A DNA stretch of 64,000 nt from a beta proteobacterium AAP65 (GTDB taxonomy: Bacteria > Pseudomonadota > Gammaproteobacteria > Burkholderiales > Burkholderiaceae_C), in the NCBI GenBank assembly GCA_001295865.1, contig LJHW01000012.1, positions 23,988 to 87,987 on the forward strand, read 5' to 3'. Under the pieces are notes generated by a model. That model was not told the origin of the DNA. It ran no database searches and saw only the letters and a list, made by a program, of their open reading frames with translations. Positions 58,519-64,000 of the stretch are shown here, one piece after another. Within the stretch, counting starts at the first letter, position 1; the number at the start of each line of letters is the position of its first letter. The position numbers and the translations under genes were made by a program.

Positions 58519-58669
58519 AAGGGCTTGGAACAGGCCCTTTGCGGCCCGGCGCTGGGCCTGCCGCCGTCTGCGGGCCTGGCAGGCCCGAGGTCACGGGGCC
58601 CGCACCCACGTCCACACCCACATCCAACAGCTCTTTGAGCCCTGCGCAGGGCCCCGGCCCGCGCAGGGC
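58519..58669 (+). promoter_or_regulatory. Structured nrdA leader with three hairpins
   Basis: Three strong inverted repeats lie in the leader: AAGGGC/GCCCTT (58519-58539), GGGCCTGCC/GGCAGGCCC (58554-58586) and GCCCTGCGC/GCGCAGGGC (58639-58669). None has a T-tract. The stretch 58120-58734, 615 bp, has no convincing gene; this and the NrdR boxes are what it holds. A weak GAAACG/CGTTTC repeat at 58231-58247 follows pilR. Confidence 0.55.
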
Positions 58670-58734
58670 AGCACCGCCGCCACCGGGTGGCGCTGCACCG
58701 ACACACACACGAACCGCAGACCAGAGGGGAACGA

Positions 58735-61635
58735 ATGCAAGCTGCCACCACCACCGCCAACCCGGCCGCCACCAGCACCACCACCACCACCACCCGCCCA
58801 GTGGCCACCGGCCAGGCAGCGCCGGCGAGCGCCGCTTTTGCCGGCTACCAGATCATCCGGCGCAACGGCGCCGTGGTGTCTTTCGCACCCGACAAGATCT
58901 CGGTGGCGCTGATGAAGGCCTTCCTGGCCGTGCACGGCACCCAGGGTGCCGCCTCGGCCAGCGTGCGTGAGACGGTGGAGCGCCTGACCGAAGGCGTGGT
59001 GCGCGCCCTGCTGCGCAGCCGCCCGGGCGGCGGCACCTTCCACATCGAAGACGTGCAAGACCACGTGGAACTGGCGCTGATGCGCAGCGGCCATCACGAA
59101 GTGGCGCGCGCTTACGTGCTCTACCGCGAGCGCCGCACGCAAGAGCGCGCGCGCCAGGGTGCGCCGGCCGTGACGCAGGCGCCCGAGCTCTACGCCACCG
59201 AAGGCGGCCAGCGTGTGCCGCTGGATATGGCTGCACTGCGCGAACTGGTGGAAGCCGCCTGCGCCGGCCTGGGTGCCGACGTGAAGGCCGAGCCCATCAT
59301 GGCCGAGACGCGCCGCAACCTCTACGACGGCGTGCCGCTCGATGAAGTGTTCAAGGCCGCCATCATGGCTGCGCGCACGCTTATCGAAAAAGAGCCCAGC
59401 TACACCCGCGCCACCGCGCGCCTGCTGCTGCACACCATCCGCCGCGAGATCCTGGGCGAGACCGTCACGCAGGGCCAGATGGCCACGCGTTACGCCGAGT
59501 ACTTCCCGCAGTTCATCAAGAAGGGCGTGCAGGCCGAACTGCTGGACGAGAAGCTGATGCAGTTCGACCTGGCCAAGCTGGGCGCCGCGCTCGACGCCAG
59601 CCGCGACCTGCAGTTCGACTACCTCGGCCTGCAGACGCTGTACGACCGCTACTTCCTGCATATCGACGAAGTGCGCATCGAAATGCCGCAGGCGTTTTTC
59701 ATGCGCGTGGCCATGGGCCTGGCGCTGAACGAGATCAACCGCGAAGCACGCGCCATCGAGTTCTACAACGTGCTCTCCAGCTTCGACTTCATGAGCAGCA
59801 CGCCCACGCTGTTCAACAGCGGCACGCGCCGCAGCCAGCTGAGCAGCTGCTACCTCACCACGGTGGCCGACGACCTGGACGGCATCTACGAAGCCCTGAA
59901 GGAAAACGCGCTGCTGAGCAAGTTCGCCGGCGGCCTGGGCAACGACTGGACCAACGTGCGCGCTCTGGGCAGCTACATCAAGGGCACAAACGGCAAGAGC
60001 CAGGGTGTGGTGCCTTTCCTGAAGGTGGTGAACGACACGGCCGTGGCCGTGAACCAGGGCGGCAAGCGCAAGGGCGCCGTCTGCGCCTACCTGGAGACCT
60101 GGCACCTCGACCTGGAAGAGTTCCTGGAGCTGCGCAAGAACACCGGCGACGACCGCCGCCGCACGCACGACATGAACACGGCGAACTGGATCCCCGATCT
60201 GTTCATGCGCCGCGTGGTGGAAGGCGGCCAGTGGACGCTGTTCAGCCCCAGCACCTGCCCCGATCTGCACGACAAGTTCGGCACGGCTTTTGAAGACGCC
60301 TACACCGCCTACGAAGCCAAGGTCGACCGCGGCGAGATCAAGCTCTTCAAGCGCATGCCGGCGAAGGACCTGTGGCGCAAGATGCTCTCGATGCTGTTCG
60401 AAACCGGCCACCCCTGGATCACCTTCAAGGACGCCTGCAACGTGCGCAGCCCGCAGCAGCACGTGGGCGTGGTGCACAGCTCCAACCTCTGCACCGAGAT
60501 CACGCTGAACACTTCCGACACCGAAATCGCGGTGTGCAACCTGGGCAGCGTGAACCTGGCGCAGCACCTGAAGGATGGCGCCATCGATCAAGAGAAGCTG
60601 CAGCGCACCACTGCCACCGCGATGCGCATGCTCGACAACGTGATCGACATCAACTACTACGCGGTGAAGAAGGCGCGCGACAGCAACCTGAAACACCGCC
60701 CGGTGGGCCTGGGCATCATGGGCTTCCAGGACTGCCTGTATCAGCTGCGCCTGCCCTACGCCAGCAACGAGGCGGTGGAGTTCGCCGACCGCAGCATGGA
60801 AGCTGTTTGCTACTACGCCTACCGCGCCAGCAGCGAGCTGGCGGCCGAACGTGGCCGCTACAGCAGCTACCGCGGCAGCCTGTGGGACCGCGGCATCCTG
60901 CCGCAGGACAGCCTGGCGCTGCTGCGTGAAGCGCGCGGTGGCCACCTGGAAGTGGACAGCAGCGTCACGCTCGATTGGGACAGCCTGCGTGCGCACATCG
61001 CCGAACACGGCATGCGCAACAGCAACTGCGTGGCCATCGCGCCCACGGCCACCATCAGCAACATCATCGGCGTGGACGCCTCCATCGAGCCGAGCTTCGG
61101 CAACCTCTCGGTGAAGAGCAACCTCTCGGGCGAATTCACGGTCATCAACGAGTACCTCGTGCGCGATCTGAAGAAGCTGGGCCTGTGGGACGACGTGATG
61201 GTCATGGACCTCAAGCACTTCGACGGTTCGCTGCGCCCGATCGACCGCGTGCCCGAAGAGCTCAAGCGTCTGTACGCCACGGCCTTCGAGGTCGAGCCGC
61301 TGTGGCTGGTGGAAGCCGGTTCGCGCCGCCAGAAGTGGATCGACCAGGCGCAGAGCCTGAACATCTACATGGCCGGTGCCTCGGGCCGCAAGCTCGACGA
61401 GACCTACAAGCTCGCGTGGCTGCGTGGTCTGAAGACCACCTACTACCTGCGCACCACCAGCGCCACCTACACCGAGAAGAGCACGGTGGCCGCGGGCAAG
61501 TTGAACGCGGTGACGATGGGTGACAGCGGTGGTGTCGCGGCGGCTGCGCCTGAGGTCGCGGCATTGCCTGCAGAACCCGCGAGCGACATCAAGTTCTGCT
61601 CCATCGACAACCCCGATTGCGAGGCTTGCCAGTAA
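58735..61635 (+). CDS. nrdA: Class Ia ribonucleotide reductase alpha subunit NrdA, with ATP-cone domains
   Basis: A 966-aa catalytic subunit that makes deoxyribonucleotides. A Thr/Ala-rich start of about 35 residues precedes an ATP-cone (about 37-140; YQIIRRNGAVVSFAPDKISV), the allosteric activity switch, and a second cone-like region (about 160-260). The reductase core has SQLSSCYLTT (active-site Cys), the NLCTEITL site and PTATISNIIGVDASIEP; the C-terminal Cys pair is in NPDCEACQ. The long form with two cones resembles P. aeruginosa NrdA. AGAGGGG precedes the ATG. nrdB follows 152 bp downstream. Confidence 0.96.
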   Translation: MQAATTTANPAATSTTTTTTRPVATGQAAPASAAFAGYQIIRRNGAVVSFAPDKISVALMKAFLAVHGTQGAASASVRETVERLTEGVVRALLRSRPGGGTFHIEDVQDHVELALMRSGHHEVARAYVLYRERRTQERARQGAPAVTQAPELYATEGGQRVPLDMAALRELVEAACAGLGADVKAEPIMAETRRNLYDGVPLDEVFKAAIMAARTLIEKEPSYTRATARLLLHTIRREILGETVTQGQMATRYAEYFPQFIKKGVQAELLDEKLMQFDLAKLGAALDASRDLQFDYLGLQTLYDRYFLHIDEVRIEMPQAFFMRVAMGLALNEINREARAIEFYNVLSSFDFMSSTPTLFNSGTRRSQLSSCYLTTVADDLDGIYEALKENALLSKFAGGLGNDWTNVRALGSYIKGTNGKSQGVVPFLKVVNDTAVAVNQGGKRKGAVCAYLETWHLDLEEFLELRKNTGDDRRRTHDMNTANWIPDLFMRRVVEGGQWTLFSPSTCPDLHDKFGTAFEDAYTAYEAKVDRGEIKLFKRMPAKDLWRKMLSMLFETGHPWITFKDACNVRSPQQHVGVVHSSNLCTEITLNTSDTEIAVCNLGSVNLAQHLKDGAIDQEKLQRTTATAMRMLDNVIDINYYAVKKARDSNLKHRPVGLGIMGFQDCLYQLRLPYASNEAVEFADRSMEAVCYYAYRASSELAAERGRYSSYRGSLWDRGILPQDSLALLREARGGHLEVDSSVTLDWDSLRAHIAEHGMRNSNCVAIAPTATISNIIGVDASIEPSFGNLSVKSNLSGEFTVINEYLVRDLKKLGLWDDVMVMDLKHFDGSLRPIDRVPEELKRLYATAFEVEPLWLVEAGSRRQKWIDQAQSLNIYMAGASGRKLDETYKLAWLRGLKTTYYLRTTSATYTEKSTVAAGKLNAVTMGDSGGVAAAAPEVAALPAEPASDIKFCSIDNPDCEACQ

Positions 61636-61731
61636 GGCTGCATCGAACGCGCAGCGTGCGCATCGGGCGTGCATGAAGACACGGTCGATGCGCTGCTGCA
61701 ACAACGAGAGGTGCGCGATGTCAAGCAGTGC

Positions 61732-61760
61732 TTGGTGTTCGCGCACAACACTCCGATAAT
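61732..61760 (+). promoter_or_regulatory. Possible internal promoter for nrdB
   Basis: TTGGTG (61732-61737), 17 bp, GATAAT (61755-61760), 27 bp before the nrdB ATG. It would let nrdB be made apart from nrdA. Confidence 0.55.
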
Positions 61761-61787
61761 TCGCATTGAGTTGGAAGCACACACAAC

Positions 61788-63065
61788 ATGCTGGTCTGGG
61801 AAGACGACGTTCAGAGCACACCGAATCAAGCGCACAGCGCGGCCCTGCCGACGCCTGCGTTCGAACCCAAGCCCCTCGCTCCCGCGGCGCCGCAAGTGGC
61901 CGCCGTGATGCCAACGCCGGCCGTTGCTGCAGCCGCTGCGGCTGCCCCCAAAGCCGCGCCGACCTTCACCGCGTCGCAGGCTGTTGCAGCCACCCTGCCG
62001 CCCAGCGTGCCGGCCATCGGCACGGCGGTGAAGGCGGTGGTGAACCAGCGCCGCGTGAACGCCGCCGACAAGCGCATCATCAACGGCCAGACCGACGTCA
62101 ACCAGTTGGTGCCCTTCAAGTACAAGTGGGCCTGGGAGAAGTACCTCGCCACCTGCGCCAACCACTGGATGCCGCAGGAAGTGAACATGTCGCGCGACAT
62201 CGCGACGTGGAAAGATCCCAACGGCTTGACCGAAGACGAGCGCCGCATCGTCAAGCGTAACCTGGGCTTCTTCGTCACGGCCGATTCGCTGGCTGCGAAC
62301 AACATCGTGCTGGGCAGCTACCGCCACATCACGGCGCCCGAGTGCCGCCAGTTCCTGCTGCGCCAGGCCTTCGAAGAAGCGATCCACACGCACGCCTACC
62401 AGTACATCGTCGAAAGCCTGGGCCTGGACGAGAGCGAGATCTTCAACGCGTACCACGAGGTCGATTCGATCCGTGACAAGGACGAGTTCCTGATCCCTTT
62501 CATCGAGGCGATCATGGACCCCAACTTCCACACCGGCACGCCCGAGAACGACCAGAAGCTGCTCAAGAGCCTGATCGTCTTCGCCTGCCTGATGGAGGGC
62601 CTGTTCTTCTACGTCGGCTTCACGCAGATCCTCGCGCTCGGCCGCCAGAACAAGATGACGGGTGCTGCCGAGCAGTACCAGTACATCCTGCGCGACGAGT
62701 CGATGCACTGCAACTTCGGCATCGACGTCATCAACCAGATCAAGCTCGAGAACCCGCACCTGTGGACGCCGGCTTTCAAAGCCGAGATCAAGGCGCTGTT
62801 CGAGAAGGCGGTGGAACTGGAGTACCGCTACGCCGAAGACACCATGCCGCGCGGTGTGCTCGGCATGAACGCCAGCATGTTCAAGGGCTACCTGCGTTAC
62901 ATCGCGAACCGCCGCGCCACGCAGATCGGCTTGGAAGCGCTGTTCCCCAACGAGGAGAACCCCTTCCCGTGGATGAGCGAGATGATCGACCTGAAGAAGG
63001 AGCGCAACTTCTTCGAGACGCGCGTCATCGACTACCAGACCGGCGGCGCGCTGGCGTGGGACTGA
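61788..63065 (+). CDS. nrdB: Class Ia ribonucleotide reductase beta subunit NrdB
   Basis: A 425-aa radical-generating subunit. An Ala/Pro-rich extension of about 75 residues precedes the ferritin-like core. Metal ligands can be read by comparison with E. coli NrdB: D in TADSLA, E and H in [11 protein letters not shown] in [10 protein letters not shown], and E and H in [11 protein letters not shown]. The Tyr four residues after the His in IHTHAY matches the radical Tyr122. So a standard class Ia di-iron/tyrosyl radical is expected. The long N-terminal extension is unusual against the 376-aa E. coli protein. Confidence 0.96.
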   Translation: MLVWEDDVQSTPNQAHSAALPTPAFEPKPLAPAAPQVAAVMPTPAVAAAAAAAPKAAPTFTASQAVAATLPPSVPAIGTAVKAVVNQRRVNAADKRIINGQTDVNQLVPFKYKWAWEKYLATCANHWMPQEVNMSRDIATWKDPNGLTEDERRIVKRNLGFFVTADSLAANNIVLGSYRHITAPECRQFLLRQAFEEAIHTHAYQYIVESLGLDESEIFNAYHEVDSIRDKDEFLIPFIEAIMDPNFHTGTPENDQKLLKSLIVFACLMEGLFFYVGFTQILALGRQNKMTGAAEQYQYILRDESMHCNFGIDVINQIKLENPHLWTPAFKAEIKALFEKAVELEYRYAEDTMPRGVLGMNASMFKGYLRYIANRRATQIGLEALFPNEENPFPWMSEMIDLKKERNFFETRVIDYQTGGALAWD

Positions 63066-63270
63066 CATCGCAGTCCATGCACGCTGCACCGCAAACCGCA
63101 AGCACCGGCCCACGCGCAGACGTGGCCGGTGTGTGCGCATGAAGGATCAAGCATTGCGAGCCCAGGCAGGCATAGACCGGCACATACACGCCAGGCTCGC
63201 GTCCCCGTTCACCGCACTGGGGCAACCGCTGGAGCTACCAAGCTTCCAGCAGACCACCGGGCGGTGGATC

Positions 63271-63297
63271 TCTGCGCTGCGACCTTAGCAGCGCGGA
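63271..63297. repeat. Inverted repeat upstream of histone-like gene
   Basis: TCTGCGCTGC and GCAGCGCGGA pair over 10 positions (one G-T) with a 7-nt loop, 30 bp before the histone-like ATG. The 262-bp gap 63066-63327 holds no gene; this could be a terminator-like or regulatory hairpin. Confidence 0.4.
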
Positions 63298-63327
63298 GCC
63301 ATTTGTAACTTGATCAAGGAGATCGTT

Positions 63328-63792
63328 ATGGCAACTGCAAAGAAGGCCGCTCCGGCCAAGAAGGCTCCCGCGAAGAAGGCAGCCCCGGCCAAGAAGGCCG
63401 CCGCTCCGGCGAAGAAGGCCGCCCCGGCCAAGAAGGCTGCCGCCAAGAAGGCCGCCCCGGCGAAGAAGGCTGCTCCGGCGAAGAAGGCGGCGCCCGCGAA
63501 GAAGGCCGCTCCGGCGAAGAAGGCGGCACCGGCTAAGAAGGCTGCGCCGGCCACCAAGGCGGCGCCGGCGAAGAAGGCTGCTCCTGCAACCAAGGCAGCA
63601 CCGGCTAAGAAGGCCGCGCCGGCCAAGAAGGCCACTGCTGCTAAGAAGCCTGCTGCCAAGAAGCCGGCTGCCAAGAAGGCAGCCAAAAAGGCCGCTGCCC
63701 CCGCTGCCCCTGCTGCGCCTGCGCCTGCGCCCGCGAAGACAGCGTTGAACCCTGCAGCGGCTTGGCCGTTCCCGACGGGCAACAAGCCCTAA
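63328..63792 (+). CDS. Histone H1-like DNA-binding protein, Lys/Ala/Pro repeats
   Basis: A 154-aa very basic protein made almost entirely of AAPAKK-type repeats (for example KKAAPAKKAAPAKKAA), resembling eukaryotic H1 tails and bacterial HC2-like proteins. Expected to bind DNA and compact the nucleoid. A short non-repeat C-terminus (NPAAAWPFPTGNKP) is different. The ATG at 63328 is preceded by AAGGAG, a very strong ribosome site, so high expression is likely. A clean terminator follows. Confidence 0.88.
   Translation: MATAKKAAPAKKAPAKKAAPAKKAAAPAKKAAPAKKAAAKKAAPAKKAAPAKKAAPAKKAAPAKKAAPAKKAAPATKAAPAKKAAPATKAAPAKKAAPAKKATAAKKPAAKKPAAKKAAKKAAAPAAPAAPAPAPAKTALNPAAAWPFPTGNKP
63355..63690 (+). repeat. 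Short DNA repeats inside the histone-like gene
   Basis: A degenerate tandem repeat of about 12-18 bp, approximately GCC-GCN-CCG-GCC-AAG-AAG, caused by the AAPAKK protein repeats. Codon variation between copies shows they are not all recent duplicates. It is a possible site of copy-number change by slippage. Confidence 0.75.
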
Positions 63793-63838
63793 ACGAACGA
63801 CCCAGTGGGCGGCTTAGTTGCCGTCTGTGTTGCACGTC

Positions 63839-63870
63839 AAGAGACCCGCTACGCCGGGTCTCTTTTTTTT
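63839..63870 (+). terminator. Terminator after histone-like gene
   Basis: A 10-bp stem AAGAGACCCG / CGGGTCTCTT with a 6-nt loop and a run of eight T. Beyond it, 63871-64000 shows no gene I can support. Confidence 0.93.
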
Positions 63871-64000
63871 CTTGCATCAATCGCGAGTGTTGAAGTAGGT
63901 TCTCGAGTGCGGATGGCGCTTTCTTGTGCTCGGCATCCAACTTAAGGACAGTCTGCAAAACCTCTCGTCATTCCGACTGGCGCGCGGCTTGACGGCGTTG

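Noticed and set aside
58178..58708. 176-aa minus-strand frame between pilR and nrdA
   Set aside because: It is Arg/Pro/Ala-rich, crosses the nrdA promoter and hairpins, and has no start signal; judged non-coding.
58500..58734. Cobalamin riboswitch before nrdA
   Set aside because: I found no B12-box or the conserved core; the reductase is class Ia with di-iron and does not need cobalamin.
58591..61914. 1107-aa open frame antisense to nrdA
   Set aside because: No recognisable domain and it mirrors the highly conserved nrdA.
63355..63690. CRISPR-like repeat array
   Set aside because: The repeats are coding, have no unique spacers of constant length and arise from AAPAKK protein repeats.
63641..63958. 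105-aa minus-strand frame near the right edge
   Set aside because: It runs through a strong terminator and antisense to the histone-like gene; no ribosome site or domain.
63968..64000. Minus-strand frame ending in QAARQSE at the right edge
   Set aside because: Only about ten codons are visible, too few to support a gene; it could be the end of a gene lying to the right.

Overview
The window is high-GC chromosomal DNA from a betaproteobacterium, almost certainly of the order Burkholderiales. The evidence is the gene orders (rplU-rpmA-obgE-proB with ispB and rppH, prfA-prmC beside hemA, pilBCD-coaE-zapD-yacG, and a pilS-pilR pair), the Bug-type receptor, DUF1631, the PEP-CTERM proteins and a lysine/alanine-rich histone H1-like protein. 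Most of it is core genome. I see no insertion sequence, phage, integron, CRISPR array or rRNA. The assignment rests on family recognition and gene order, not on database searches.

Layout. 1-3232 (minus): a malonate-use operon, regulator > malonyl-CoA decarboxylase > Bug receptor > malonyl-CoA synthetase (cut by the left edge). 3437-6710: a lipoprotein, and a cyclase-domain/STAND ATPase/TPR signalling protein. 6862-12519: a double-length UvrA of 1885 aa. 12574-16666 (minus): two PEP-CTERM proteins with look-alike terminators, msrPQ, cytochrome c4. 16748-18375: engB and a hydrolase. 18414-22411 (minus): DUF1631 and groESL with a CIRCE operator and a clear promoter. 22454-29202 (minus): a persulfide dioxygenase-rhodanese fusion, yacG, zapD, coaE and pilDCB. 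29357-36727: tRNA-Pro, ispB, rplU-rpmA, obgE-proB, rppH, proS and a lytic transglycosylase. 36747-43374 (mostly minus): grxD, a small surface protein, prmC, prfA, hemA, miaB and small unknowns. 43572-49825 (plus): a tightly coupled five-gene c-di-GMP/phosphorelay operon. 49849-54585: tRNA-Met, ftsY, DUF2726, ffh, a CcsA/YpjD-like protein and a PP0621-like protein. 54601-58119: pilS-pilR. 58408-63065: nrdA-nrdB with two NrdR-like boxes, a sigma70 promoter and a structured leader. 63328-63870: the histone-like gene and its terminator.

The most unusual parts are: (a) the five-gene operon at 43.6-49.8 kb, which has an EAL protein with a degenerate GGDEF, an HDOD protein, a soluble histidine kinase, a variant HD-GYP regulator and a stand-alone receiver; (b) the tandem UvrA fusion; (c) the nrdA control region; (d) the cyclase-STAND-TPR protein; and (e) the malonate operon carrying its own solute-binding receptor. 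Window parts that work together include the type IV pilus assembly genes (pilBCD) with their likely regulators (pilSR), both halves of the SRP targeting system (ffh, ftsY), and translation termination with haem entry (prfA, prmC, hemA).
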